From positions 186,001 to 250,000 of the forward strand of contig NZ_QLZA01000001.1 in the NCBI RefSeq assembly GCF_009371885.1: a stretch of DNA of 64,000 nucleotides, read 5' to 3'. The DNA comes from Bifidobacterium tibiigranuli (GTDB taxonomy: Bacteria; Actinomycetota; Actinomycetes; Actinomycetales; Bifidobacteriaceae). This document shows positions 7,506 through 15,881 of the stretch, one piece after another; positions within the stretch are counted from its first letter, which is position 1, and every line of letters starts with the position of its first letter. The notes below the pieces were generated by a model, which had not been told where the DNA came from, ran no database searches, and was given only the letters and a program-made list of their open reading frames with translations. Position numbers and translations under genes: made by a program.

Positions 7506-10226
7506 GTGCTGACAGACCCCGATTTCATCGCACGCGACGCGCAGGAGCTGATTGCGGATTTGAATCCCGAGCAGGCGCAGGCCGTGCAATACGAAGGGCC
7601 GGCGCTGCTCATCGGCGCGGGCGCGGGATCGGGCAAGACGCGCGTGCTCACCCGGCGCATCGCATGGATTCTGACGCGCTTTGGCGCGTGGCCCAGCCAG
7701 ATTCTTGCCATCACCTTCACCAACAAGGCGGCAGCGGAGATGCGTGAACGCCTTGCAACGCTTATCGGCCCGGTGGCCGGGCGCATGTGGGTCTCCACCT
7801 TCCATTCGGCATGCGTGCGCATGCTGCGGCGCGACGGCAAGTCGATCGGCCTGAACTCGGGCTTCTCCATCTATGACACGGCCGACTGCGAGCGGCTCGT
7901 CAAGTTGATAGGCGCCGACCTCAACATTGATCTCAAGCGCTACACGCCGCGCACTATCCTCAGCCGCATATCTGATTACAAGAACAATCTGCAAAGCTGG
8001 CAGACCCAGCTTAAAACCTATGCCGCCGATTACAAGCCCGGCCAGCGCGGCTACCAGCTCGGGCGCTTCGGCAATGTCGAGGAGCTGTATGCCGTGGTGT
8101 ACGCCGAGTATCAGCACCGTCTCGCAGCCGCGAATGCTGTGGACTTCGACGATCTGATTGTACGCACCGTCGAGCTGCTGCGCAGCGATCCGATGGTCAC
8201 GGAATATTACCACCATAAGTTCCGCTATATTCTCGTCGACGAGTATCAGGACACGAACCATGCCCAGTACGAGCTCATTCGCGAGCTTGGCGGCGTGGAT
8301 GCGGGGGAGCAGAGCGCTTCCAGCGCGGTCGCTGCGGGCAAGCAGGGGCCGGCGTGGGTGACGGTCGTGGGCGATTCGGACCAGTCGATCTACGCCTTCC
8401 GCGGCGCCGACATCAGCAATATCAGGGATTTCGAAAAGGATTTCCCGCGCGCGAAGACCATCATGCTTGAGCAGAACTACCGCTCCACGCAGACGATTCT
8501 CGACGCTGCCAACGCGGTCATCGCCAACAATGCAGACCGCAAGCCTAAAAAACTCTGGACCGCGCTGGGCAAGGGCGATCCGATCGTGGGCTATGCGGCC
8601 GACAACGCGCAGCAGGAGGCCGCATGGATCGCCGAAGAGATCGCACGGCTGTCCAGCGAGGAAGACGTGCAATACAGCGACGTGGCGATCATGTACCGCG
8701 CCAACGCGCAGTCGCGCTCGCTTGAGGAGGCGCTTATCAACGCCGGAATCCCGTACCAGCTCGTGGGCGGCACGCGATTCTACGAGCGGCGCGAAATCAA
8801 GGACGCCATTGCCTACTTGCAGGCTATCGTGAACCCGACCGACAGTGTGAACATGCGCCGCATCATGAACGTGCCCAAGCGCGGGCTGGGCGCGCGGGCC
8901 GAGGCGCTCGTGGCCGGCTACGCCGATGCACATGATACGAGCTTCTGGCAGGGCGTCGAGCATATGGACGAGATCGACGGCATGCCGACGCGCACGGCCA
9001 AAATGCTCTCCGGCTTCCGCGACATCATGCGCTCGCTGGCTGCGTTTGCGCAGAGCCACAACGACAAGCCTTCCGAGGTCGTCGCCGAGGTGTTGAGCAA
9101 GTCGGGGCTGCTGGCTGAGCTGCAGCGCTCCGAGGACCCGCAGGACGCCTCGCGCGTCGAGAATCTTTCGCAGCTGCAATCCGTGGCCGCCGAATTCGAG
9201 CAGAACACGCCCGACGCCACGCTCGGCGCGTTCCTCGAAACTACGGCGCTCGTGGCGGATTCCGACCAGCTGCCTTCCGAAGGCGAGGACAGCGGCAAGG
9301 TCACGCTTATGACCCTGCACACCGCCAAGGGCTTGGAATACCCGGTCGTGTTCCTCACCGGCATGGAGCAGGGGACCTTCCCTCATTCGAGGTCGTTGGA
9401 GGACAACGACGAGCTGAGTGAGGAGCGCAGGCTCGCATACGTTGGCATCACGCGTGCGCGGCGGCGGCTCTACCTCACTCGTGCGGCCGTGCGTGCGCAA
9501 TGGGGGCAGGCCAACGAAATGCTGCCCAGCCAGTTCCTCGATGAGATACCCGACACGCTGATCGAATGGAAGCGCCGCGAGGCCAGCGCCGAGCGCATGC
9601 GTGCGGGCTGGCGCTCGGATGACGATGACGAATTCGGCGGCTGGGCTGATGGCGACGACTTCTCCGGTGGCGGCTTTGGAGTCACGAGTCATAGCGGCTC
9701 ATCGTCTCGCGGCGGCGGTTCAAGCTACGGGTCTGGTTACGGTGCGGGTTATGGCACCGGTTACGGCGCTGGAAAGTCGGGGTATGGCTCGCGTTCTGGT
9801 TCCGGGTCGTATGGCTCAGGTTCGGGGTACGGCTCCCGTTCCGGTTCCTCGTATGGCTCCCACGGTTCCAGCAGCTCCTATGGCTCCTCGTCGCGGCGCG
9901 GAAGCGGTTCGACCTATGGCGGTTCCGGCTCACGCGGCGGTTCTGGTTCACACAGTGGTTCCGGCTCGCACGGCGGCAAGGTGACGACGCGCCGCATCGC
10001 GCCGACGGCTGCCTCTAAGGCGTCCCCGGCCTCCTCGATTGCCAAGGACAACAAGCTGGACATCGCCGATTTCAGCATCGGCGACAAGATCTCGCACGAT
10101 CAGTACGGCCTCGGCACGATTCTCGACACGCAAGACAAAGGCCGCAACTCGGTCATCACCGTCGACTTCGGCTCCGACGGCGTCAAACGACTCATGCTGC
10201 GCGTCGCGCCCATAGAGAAGCTGTGA
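7506..10226 (+). CDS. pcrA: ATP-dependent DNA helicase UvrD/PcrA with long Gly/Ser/Tyr linker
   Basis: Superfamily 1A 3'-5' helicase for nucleotide excision repair and clearing of stalled RNA polymerase. All SF1 motifs are present: Walker A GAGSGKT, Walker B LVDEYQDTN, motif III GDSDQSIYAFRGA, QNYRST, the TLHTAKGLEYPVVF motif, and motif VI AYVGITRAR. About residues 720-825 are an unusual low-complexity stretch of Gly, Ser and Tyr with many SYGS/GYGS units. A C-terminal Tudor-like domain (about 850-906; GDKISHDQYGLGTI) follows; in PcrA/UvrD1 this binds RNA polymerase. The GTG at 7506 is preceded by AAGGGAG; an ATG at 7488 would add six residues but has a weak site. At 906 aa it is longer than most PcrA, mainly because of the linker. 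Confidence 0.93.
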   Translation: MLTDPDFIARDAQELIADLNPEQAQAVQYEGPALLIGAGAGSGKTRVLTRRIAWILTRFGAWPSQILAITFTNKAAAEMRERLATLIGPVAGRMWVSTFHSACVRMLRRDGKSIGLNSGFSIYDTADCERLVKLIGADLNIDLKRYTPRTILSRISDYKNNLQSWQTQLKTYAADYKPGQRGYQLGRFGNVEELYAVVYAEYQHRLAAANAVDFDDLIVRTVELLRSDPMVTEYYHHKFRYILVDEYQDTNHAQYELIRELGGVDAGEQSASSAVAAGKQGPAWVTVVGDSDQSIYAFRGADISNIRDFEKDFPRAKTIMLEQNYRSTQTILDAANAVIANNADRKPKKLWTALGKGDPIVGYAADNAQQEAAWIAEEIARLSSEEDVQYSDVAIMYRANAQSRSLEEALINAGIPYQLVGGTRFYERREIKDAIAYLQAIVNPTDSVNMRRIMNVPKRGLGARAEALVAGYADAHDTSFWQGVEHMDEIDGMPTRTAKMLSGFRDIMRSLAAFAQSHNDKPSEVVAEVLSKSGLLAELQRSEDPQDASRVENLSQLQSVAAEFEQNTPDATLGAFLETTALVADSDQLPSEGEDSGKVTLMTLHTAKGLEYPVVFLTGMEQGTFPHSRSLEDNDELSEERRLAYVGITRARRRLYLTRAAVRAQWGQANEMLPSQFLDEIPDTLIEWKRREASAERMRAGWRSDDDDEFGGWADGDDFSGGGFGVTSHSGSSSRGGGSSYGSGYGAGYGTGYGAGKSGYGSRSGSGSYGSGSGYGSRSGSSYGSHGSSSSYGSSSRRGSGSTYGGSGSRGGSGSHSGSGSHGGKVTTRRIAPTAASKASPASSIAKDNKLDIADFSIGDKISHDQYGLGTILDTQDKGRNSVITVDFGSDGVKRLMLRVAPIEKL

Positions 10227-10405
10227 GGGCCGTGTGCTGCCCGTTTCTGCCTGAACCGGATATCTGCAAGGGATTGCGCGAATCTCGTATGCGGTTTTTC
10301 CTTAGGAAGTAACGCAGCAGTGTTCGAATAGGGCTGGAAATGGAGCCGGAAAGCATACCAACCATCTCCGAATCCGCCAATCAGCACTGTGCTACAGTGT
10401 GGGGC

Positions 10406-10711
10406 ATGCAGGTGGTGAGTTTGACCGATGATGAGGTTCGGGTGCGCGTGTTCAAGGCTTTGGCCGACCCGGCGCGGCTGGGCATCGTGCGCATCCTGTA
10501 TCTCAATAGCGACGAAATGAATTGCACCCGCATCCGTGTCCTGCTCGGGGGGGATGACGAGATACCCAACTCGACATTTTCCTATCATCTGAAAACACTG
10601 AAAGAGGCCGGCCTGACCTCCACGCGCAAGGACGGGCAGAGTCGTTACATCTCGCTGCGCACGGAGTTTCTCGACCGCTATCTTCCGGGTTTTTTGCAGA
10701 CCTTGCGGTAA
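10406..10711 (+). CDS. ArsR/HTH_20-like winged-helix regulator
   Basis: Small DNA-binding protein of 101 aa. It opens with VRVFKALADPARLGIVRIL, the hallmark first helices of ArsR-family regulators. The recognition helix region is TFSYHLKTLKEAGL, and the wing is STRKDGQSRYISL. No metal-binding CVC motif is visible in the expected helix, so a small-molecule or stress signal is more likely than a heavy metal. I chose the ATG at 10406; an in-frame ATG at 10340 would add 22 residues unrelated to the family. It lies 156 bp upstream of an MFS exporter on the same strand and is the best candidate regulator of that exporter. The gap holds two palindromes that could be its operators. Confidence 0.82.
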   Translation: MQVVSLTDDEVRVRVFKALADPARLGIVRILYLNSDEMNCTRIRVLLGGDDEIPNSTFSYHLKTLKEAGLTSTRKDGQSRYISLRTEFLDRYLPGFLQTLR

Positions 10712-10766
10712 TTACCAAACTGAATGCTGCGTTCATGCGGCCTGTGTAAACAACGAAACGCCGACT

Positions 10767-10785
10767 TGCCAGTAAAAAGCTGGCA
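10767..10785. promoter_or_regulatory. Inverted repeat upstream of the MFS gene
   Basis: TGCCAG and CTGGCA arms are separated by 7 bp. The element lies between the ArsR-like gene and the exporter, where an ArsR operator or promoter would be expected. Binding is inferred from position only. Confidence 0.4.
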
Positions 10786-10817
10786 GTGGTAAGTTCAGCC
10801 ATGACAGATATTTCTAA

Positions 10818-10829
10818 ATTTCTAGAAAT
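10818..10829. promoter_or_regulatory. Perfect 12-bp palindrome ATTTCTAGAAAT
   Basis: A perfect palindrome inside an AT-rich island (about 10801-10865) just before the MFS start. The half TTTCTA is repeated once more 7 bp upstream. Both position and symmetry suit a dimeric repressor such as the adjacent ArsR-like protein. No binding data are implied. Confidence 0.4.
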
Positions 10830-10867
10830 ACAAAATAATAAAATAATATTTGGTAAAGAGGTTGTTC

Positions 10868-12019
10868 ATGCGACTTTCGCAAAAAATGACAGTGGCGAGT
10901 TTCTTCATAGCGGTGTTCATCGTGGGTCTTGACTCGTTCATCATCTCCGCTTTGCTGCCCACCATCTCGGCAGCCTTCGGCACGAGCGTGTCCGCGGTGG
11001 GCCTTGGCGTGACGCTGTATGCCGTGTTCTATGCCGTGGGAGCGCCGATCATCGCCCCGTTCTCCGAGCGGCTGCCACGCAAGCGGATGATCATGATCGG
11101 GCTTGCGTTGTTCACGCTGGCCACGTTCCTGTGCGGCCTGGCGAAGAATATCGCCTTCTTCTACGTGGCTAGGTCCTTGGCGGGCTTGGGGGCTGCGATG
11201 TTCACCCCGAACGTCTTCGCGTACATCGGCGGCAACTTCTCCAAGGAGAACATCGGCAAGGTCATGGGCATCGTGATGTCCGCCCTGTCGCTGTCCATCG
11301 CCATCGGCGTGCCCATCGGCTCGTTCATCGCCGGTGCCCTGAACTGGAACTGGACGTTCTTCTGCTCCTCGATCTTCGCGGCCGTCTCGTTCATCCTGAT
11401 TCTCGCCTTCGCCCAGCGCGACAGCGTTCCGGACGTCGAAAAGAGAGACAGTCCGTTCTCGCACTACCGCAATGTCTTCACCACGCCGAAGGCCGTGCTC
11501 GGCCTGCTCGCGGAGCTGCTGTGGATGTACGGGTTCTATGCGGTCTACACCTTTGTGGGCACGTACGCGAGTTCCACGTTCCATCTGTCGGTCGAGGCGA
11601 TAGGACTCGTGTTCGTCGCCTACGGCGTGAGCAACTTCGTCACTACGTTCAGCAGCGGTTTGATCAGCAACGCCTGGGGCATGAAGCGCGCCGTGCTCGT
11701 CGCTGGCCTGGTCAGCGTCGTGACCTACATCATCCTGGGGCTGCATGGCCTGCCGCTTGTCGCTTTCGTCGTCGTACTCGCGGTTATGGCCTTCGCCCAG
11801 GGCATCGGCGTGCCGCAGTTCACCACCTTCAACGCCACCGTGCTGCCCGAAAGCCGCACCACCATGACCTCGCTGAACAGCTCGTTCCTCTATCTGGGGC
11901 TCACCATCGGCTCGGCATTGGGCGGCCTGCTCTTCCAGCACATTTCCTTCCTCGCCGTCGGCATCAGCGCGCTCATCTCCACCCTGCTCGCCGTGCTTGT
12001 CACCGGAAAGATTATGTAG
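10868..12019 (+). CDS. MFS drug/metabolite exporter
   Basis: Major facilitator of 383 aa with about 12 hydrophobic segments, resembling AraJ/PbuE-like DHA1 exporters. The motif A loop after TM2 reads FSERLPRKRMIMIGL, and the GLGAAMFTPN stretch lies near the TM4-TM5 region. I chose the ATG at 10868 because AAAGAGG stands 6 bp upstream; a TTG at 10850 would add six residues. It follows the ArsR-like gene by 156 bp and precedes the aldo/keto reductase by 54 bp on the same strand. That suggests a regulator-exporter-reductase set handling a toxic small molecule, but the substrate is unknown. The promoter region is markedly AT-rich compared with its neighbours. Confidence 0.87.
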   Translation: MRLSQKMTVASFFIAVFIVGLDSFIISALLPTISAAFGTSVSAVGLGVTLYAVFYAVGAPIIAPFSERLPRKRMIMIGLALFTLATFLCGLAKNIAFFYVARSLAGLGAAMFTPNVFAYIGGNFSKENIGKVMGIVMSALSLSIAIGVPIGSFIAGALNWNWTFFCSSIFAAVSFILILAFAQRDSVPDVEKRDSPFSHYRNVFTTPKAVLGLLAELLWMYGFYAVYTFVGTYASSTFHLSVEAIGLVFVAYGVSNFVTTFSSGLISNAWGMKRAVLVAGLVSVVTYIILGLHGLPLVAFVVVLAVMAFAQGIGVPQFTTFNATVLPESRTTMTSLNSSFLYLGLTIGSALGGLLFQHISFLAVGISALISTLLAVLVTGKIM

Positions 12020-12073
12020 ACCGGCAACCAACGACTACGGGTTTCAATCAATGCATCAGATGGAGAATTGATA

Positions 12074-12898
12074 ATGAAAAATCTCGTATTGCATAACGAT
12101 GTAGCCATTCCGCAGATTGGCTTGGGTTCATGGCAGGCTATGCCTGGCGGCGAGGCCTACGATGCGGTCGCTACTGCTCTGCGGGCCGGCTACCGGCATA
12201 TCGACACCGCCGCCATATACGGCAATGAGGAGGACGTCGGCCAGGCGATCCGCGATTCCGGCATCCCGCGCGGGGACATCTTCGTGACCACGAAACTATG
12301 GAACACGGATCACGGATACGGCCGGGCCAAGCAGGCGTTTTTGGACAGCCTGCAGCGGCTCGGTCTGGACTATATCGACCTGTACCTCATCCACTTTCCG
12401 TTCGGCGGACGCATCTGCGAAACATGGAAGGCAATGGAAGAGCTGTACGGCGAAGGCCGCGTTCGGGCAATCGGGGTGAGCAACTTCACTACGGAGCATC
12501 TCGACTACCTCATGCGCGGCGCTGCTATCACGCCTATGGTGGATCAGGTCGAATATCATCCCTATCTGAGTCAGGACCCCTTGCAGCGCTACTGCGACGA
12601 GCACCGCATCGTCATCGAGGCATGGTCGCCGCTGGGCTCGGGGCGCTTCGTTGAGGATACTAACGTCAGAGCGATCGCAGTCAAACACCACCGTTCGATT
12701 CCCCAGATCATCCTACGCTGGGACATCCAACGGGGCGTGGTAACGCTGCCCAAATCCGTGCACCAGCAGTACATCGAGGAGAACCTTGACATTCTCGACT
12801 TCCGACTCGATGCCACCGACATGGCCAGCCTCAACGCATTGAACAGGGACTGGCACACGGGAACCAACCCGGAGCTCATCCCCATCGACCAGGAATAG
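12074..12898 (+). CDS. Aldo/keto reductase
   Basis: NADPH-dependent reductase of the AKR5-like group (2,5-diketo-gluconate reductase type), 274 aa. The catalytic tetrad is visible: Asp and Tyr in HIDTAAIYGNE, Lys in TTKLWN, and His in LIHFPFG. The cofactor-binding C-terminal part shows IPQIILRWDIQRGVVTLPKS. The ATG at 12074 has GGAGA 7 bp upstream. It is probably cotranscribed with the exporter before it, which hints at reductive detoxification of an aldehyde or ketone. The natural substrate cannot be assigned from sequence. Confidence 0.9.
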   Translation: MKNLVLHNDVAIPQIGLGSWQAMPGGEAYDAVATALRAGYRHIDTAAIYGNEEDVGQAIRDSGIPRGDIFVTTKLWNTDHGYGRAKQAFLDSLQRLGLDYIDLYLIHFPFGGRICETWKAMEELYGEGRVRAIGVSNFTTEHLDYLMRGAAITPMVDQVEYHPYLSQDPLQRYCDEHRIVIEAWSPLGSGRFVEDTNVRAIAVKHHRSIPQIILRWDIQRGVVTLPKSVHQQYIEENLDILDFRLDATDMASLNALNRDWHTGTNPELIPIDQE

Positions 12899-12959
12899 GC
12901 GAGCATTCTGGCCGGCGGAGCTGAAAGGCAATCAATGCGGTACGTCCATACGTGCGGTG

Positions 12960-13137
12960 TAAACTAATCGATTGTGCCTGCCAGCAGGTGGGCGCTATCT
13001 GGAGTCTTAGCCCGTCAGTGGGTCGACGGCGTCATGCGCCGCTCGTGCTTGGCACGACGAAGCACTGGAGAGGCTGACTCAGCGAGGGTTCGCCCGCGCT
13101 TCCGTTCAGATAACGACAGAAATATAAAGGAACAAGA
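12960..13137 (+). promoter_or_regulatory. Possible structured leader of rpsD
   Basis: A stretch of about 180 nt before the S4 gene. It contains GC-rich hairpins, for example CGTGC-TTG-GCACG near 13050, and ends with a GGA ribosome site. S4 represses its own mRNA in several bacteria, so this leader could be the target; that is inference, and I did not match a known S4 leader fold. Confidence 0.3.
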
Positions 13138-13764
13138 ATGACTAACGTTCAGCGTTCTCGCCGCCAGGTGCGCCTTTCGCGCGCCCTCGGCATTGCACTG
13201 ACCCCCAAGGCCCAGCGCATCTTCGAGAAGCGTCCGTATGCTCCTGGCGAGCACGGCCGCACCCGCCGCCGCACCGAGTCCGATTACGCCGTCCGTCTGC
13301 GTGAGAAGCAGCGTCTGCGCGCGCAGTACGGCATCTCGGAGAAGCAGCTTCGCGCCGCTTACGAGAAGGGCACCCACACCGCTGGCCAGACCGGCGACGC
13401 GATGCTCATCGATCTCGAATCTCGTCTTGACGCCCTCGTGCTGCGCTCCGGCTTCGCCCGCACCACTGCGCAGGCCCGCCAGTTCGTCGTGCACCGTCAC
13501 ATCCTCGTCGACGGCAACGTGGTGGACCGCCCGTCCTACCGCGTCAAGCCCGGCCAGACCATTCAGGTCAAGGCCAAGAGCCAGACGATGGTGCCGTTCC
13601 AGATCGCCGCTGAAGGCGTGCACCGCGATGTGCTGCCCGCCGTCCCCGGATACTTGGACGTGAACCTCGCTTCGCTCAAGGCGACACTGACCCGCAAGCC
13701 TGAGACCGAGGAGATCCCGGTGCAGGTCAATATCCAGTACGTCGTCGAGTTCTACGCTCGCTGA
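13138..13764 (+). CDS. rpsD: 30S ribosomal protein S4
   Basis: Primary 16S rRNA-binding protein that nucleates assembly of the small subunit body. At 208 aa it is full length. It starts TNVQRSRRQVRLSRALGI, has the KRPYAPGEHGRTRRR stretch, and the S4 RNA-binding domain at about residues 95-155 (LDALVLRSGFARTTAQARQFV, split here by its conserved VVHRHI continuation). The N-terminus lacks the four-cysteine zinc knuckle of some S4 paralogues, so this is the zinc-free (C-minus) form. It is monocistronic: a strong terminator follows within 35 bp. Unlike many bacteria it is not in the alpha operon with rpoA. Confidence 0.97.
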   Translation: MTNVQRSRRQVRLSRALGIALTPKAQRIFEKRPYAPGEHGRTRRRTESDYAVRLREKQRLRAQYGISEKQLRAAYEKGTHTAGQTGDAMLIDLESRLDALVLRSGFARTTAQARQFVVHRHILVDGNVVDRPSYRVKPGQTIQVKAKSQTMVPFQIAAEGVHRDVLPAVPGYLDVNLASLKATLTRKPETEEIPVQVNIQYVVEFYAR

Positions 13765-13796
13765 TCTGGATCCTTCCCCAATAGGGACATACATCG

Positions 13797-13835
13797 AACG
13801 GCCCCGTGCATCGCGCACGGGGCCGTTCCTTTTTT
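13797..13835 (+). terminator. Rho-independent terminator of rpsD
   Basis: A perfect 13-bp stem (AACGGCCCCGTGC with its complement) with a 5-nt loop, followed by a six-T run. It lies 33 bp after the rpsD stop. Confidence 0.93.
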
Positions 13836-13897
13836 CGTGGCGGAATTCATACGCGCGGCACGAGCATGTTCCCTTGCTCAGCTGAAGTTAAGTGGAG

Positions 13898-13953
13898 AAA
13901 AGTGGTGTAAACTACATTTTTAGGTGGATAAAAATGTATTTCACACCACTTTT
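13898..13953. promoter_or_regulatory. 25-bp inverted repeat before the DUF4143 ATPase
   Basis: The arms 13898-13922 and 13929-13953 are complementary at 23 of 25 positions, around a 6-bp spacer. The inner arms are T/A-rich (ACATTTTTA) and the outer part is GTGGTGT. It ends 20 bp before the ATPase start and probably covers its promoter. It is not followed by a T run in the right place for a terminator, so a protein-binding operator is more likely. Confidence 0.6.
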
Positions 13954-13973
13954 CCATAGATAAAGGTTGAACG

Positions 13974-15281
13974 ATGCTACGCCGAAACATAATGAATCAG
14001 TTAGTCAGCTGGGCTGACTCGCGTGAGCGCAAGCCCTTGCTGCTTTACGGCGCACGGCAAACGGGAAAGACCTTTCTGCTCAACGAGCTAGCGGCAAAGA
14101 CTTTTCCTGGCGACTCCGTGCGCTTCGATTTGGAACGGGATGCTCGCGCACGGCAGGCCTTTGAGTATGATCTCAACCCAGAGGCGTTGATTCGCCGCCT
14201 TTCGCAAGTGGCAGGCTATCGGATTAACCCTGAACGCACGCTGCTGATTCTCGATGAGGTGCAGTCTTCGAACCGTGCTTTGGCCTCGCTGAAGTATTTT
14301 TGCGAAGACACGCCACAACTGCATGTAGCCGCTGCGGGCAGTCTGCTGGGCGTTGCCGCTAACCAGCAGGGGTTCAGCATGCCGGTGGGCAAAGTACAGA
14401 CGATGACGCTTCACCCCATGAGTTTTGACGAATTCCTTGACGCGATGGGGGATGGCGGCATTATTCCCGAAATCCGGGATTGCTACGAGCGCGCGGAGGC
14501 GTTTTATCTGCATGATGCGATGCTTGAACGCTTCTGGCAGTATGTGATTGTCGGCGGCATGCCGGAGGCGGTCGCCAGATTCGCTGAGGACGGCAACTAT
14601 GCTGCTGCCCGCGATGTGCAGTCGACCATAATCGACCTGTACGTGGCCGATATGGCAAAATATGCGACACCAACGGAAACCGCTCGCATTCGCGATACGT
14701 GGAACAGCATTCCCGCGCAGCTTGCCAAGGAGAATCACAAGTTCCAATACAAGCTGGTGAAAAGCGGCGGACGCGCTTCGATGTATTCCTCATCGATCGC
14801 ATGGCTGCTGGCAGCCGGTCTCGTGGAACGATGCGCGCGGGTAACCAGTGGGCAGCTGCCACTGGCCATGCATGAGGATGCCTCGGCGTTCAAAATCTAT
14901 ATGTCCGATACGGGGCTGCTGTCAGCTCGCGCGGAACTGGGCTCCTCCACGGTGCTGGATGCGGATTATCGCAAACAGCTTGATCTCGGCGGAATCGTTG
15001 AAAACTACGTTGCACAGGCATTGGCAGCTAACAACGTCGCGTTGCGCTATTGGACAAGTGGCAATCTGGCAGAGGTGGATTTCGTCATGCAGCCACATGA
15101 TTCGACCAGCGCAATGCCAATTGAGGTCAAATCGTCGGATAATACCAGGTCACGCAGCCTTGCAACGTATCGCAGCAAATACGAGCCAACTACGTCCATG
15201 CGACTGTCGACCAAGAACTTCGGCGTCGACAATGGCATCCGCAGCGTGCCACTGTATGCGGCGTTCTGCATCGGCAAGTGA
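13974..15281 (+). CDS. AAA ATPase with C-terminal DUF4143 (nuclease-like fold)
   Basis: Protein of 435 aa. An N-terminal AAA_14-type ATPase domain has Walker A GARQTGKTF (residues 24-32) and Walker B LLILDEVQ (about 89-96). The C-terminal DUF4143 region contains EVDFV followed about 15 residues later by PIEVKS, the spacing expected of a PD-(D/E)XK nuclease-like core. The family is widespread, often present in several copies per genome and often in variable regions. Its role is not established; defence or stress functions have been suggested. The gene stands alone behind a 25-bp inverted repeat and is less GC-rich than the neighbouring housekeeping genes. Confidence 0.85.
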   Translation: MLRRNIMNQLVSWADSRERKPLLLYGARQTGKTFLLNELAAKTFPGDSVRFDLERDARARQAFEYDLNPEALIRRLSQVAGYRINPERTLLILDEVQSSNRALASLKYFCEDTPQLHVAAAGSLLGVAANQQGFSMPVGKVQTMTLHPMSFDEFLDAMGDGGIIPEIRDCYERAEAFYLHDAMLERFWQYVIVGGMPEAVARFAEDGNYAAARDVQSTIIDLYVADMAKYATPTETARIRDTWNSIPAQLAKENHKFQYKLVKSGGRASMYSSSIAWLLAAGLVERCARVTSGQLPLAMHEDASAFKIYMSDTGLLSARAELGSSTVLDADYRKQLDLGGIVENYVAQALAANNVALRYWTSGNLAEVDFVMQPHDSTSAMPIEVKSSDNTRSRSLATYRSKYEPTTSMRLSTKNFGVDNGIRSVPLYAAFCIGK

Positions 15282-15416
15282 AGCATCCGACGGAACGACT
15301 CGATGCCTAATAGTCATCTGAGGCATCTGCGGAAATGTTCAGTTTATACCTTGAAGCAAGGGCCGCAATCGTACTACAGTGCGACGCAGGTTCGACATCA
15401 TACGTTGCGGTTGTTG

Positions 15417-15782
15417 CTACTCGCCGGTGATCGATGCGGCGATGCTGGAGACGATGGCTATGATGATCGAGGCGAAGACCGACCACCAGAAGCCGCCGAC
15501 ATCGACGCCTACGCCGAAGATTCCTATGGCCAGCCACGAGGCCAGGCGCATGAACAGCCAGTTGATGATGAGCGCGACCAGCCCTAGGCTGAGAATGCTG
15601 AACGGCAGCGCCAGCAGGTGCACGATCGGCTTGATCGAGGCGTTGATCAGCGCCATGAACAGGGCGAACGCGGCGAAGCCGAAGATCGGTGGATCGCCGA
15701 TTACATGCATGCCGGGCAGGATGAGCACCGTGACCGCCACAGCGATGGTCATCACGAGCCAGCGAATCAGAAAACGTGTCAT
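15417..15782 (-). CDS. Phage-holin-family-4-like (DUF360) small membrane protein
   Basis: A 121-aa protein with four hydrophobic segments (about residues 5-25, 32-50, 58-78 and 95-118). The motif AFALFMALINASIKPIVHLLALPFSILSLGL is characteristic of the YvlD/holin-superfamily-IV group, here given in two conserved halves around NASIKP. The function of the family is unclear; it is chromosomal and not a phage lysis gene. The ATG at 15782 has no Shine-Dalgarno sequence but a CATAAT hexamer ends 6 nt before it, so the mRNA may be leaderless. It is divergent from the histidine phosphatase, 99 bp away. Confidence 0.78.
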   Translation of the reverse strand: MTRFLIRWLVMTIAVAVTVLILPGMHVIGDPPIFGFAAFALFMALINASIKPIVHLLALPFSILSLGLVALIINWLFMRLASWLAIGIFGVGVDVGGFWWSVFASIIIAIVSSIAASITGE

Positions 15783-15788
15783 ACCACG

Positions 15789-15794
15789 ATTATG
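15789..15794 (-). promoter_or_regulatory. -10-like hexamer for a leaderless mRNA (15782 gene)
   Basis: CATAAT on the minus strand, six bases before the ATG. Transcription would begin at or next to the start codon. No clear -35 is visible. Confidence 0.5.
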
Positions 15795-15869
15795 CCAGCA
15801 GGGCACCATAACCGCCTAACCGCCATAACTGCAGTAATCCGAACAAGTCCTGTAATCGAAACCGTGACT

Positions 15870-15875
15870 TATCAT
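15870..15875 (+). promoter_or_regulatory. -10-like hexamer for a leaderless mRNA (histidine phosphatase)
   Basis: TATCAT, six bases before the ATG at 15882, with no ribosome site between. The same spacing is seen at the genes starting at 15782 and 22650. Confidence 0.5.
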
Positions 15876-15881
15876 GAAGCC

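Noticed and set aside
7167..9692. Open frame of 841 codons on the minus strand across the helicase
   Set aside because: Antisense to all the SF1 helicase motifs; the composition is His/Arg/Gly/Val-rich without any recognised domain.
15417..15782. Phage holin as evidence of a prophage
   Set aside because: The DUF360/YvlD-type family is a normal chromosomal membrane protein, and no other phage gene is nearby.
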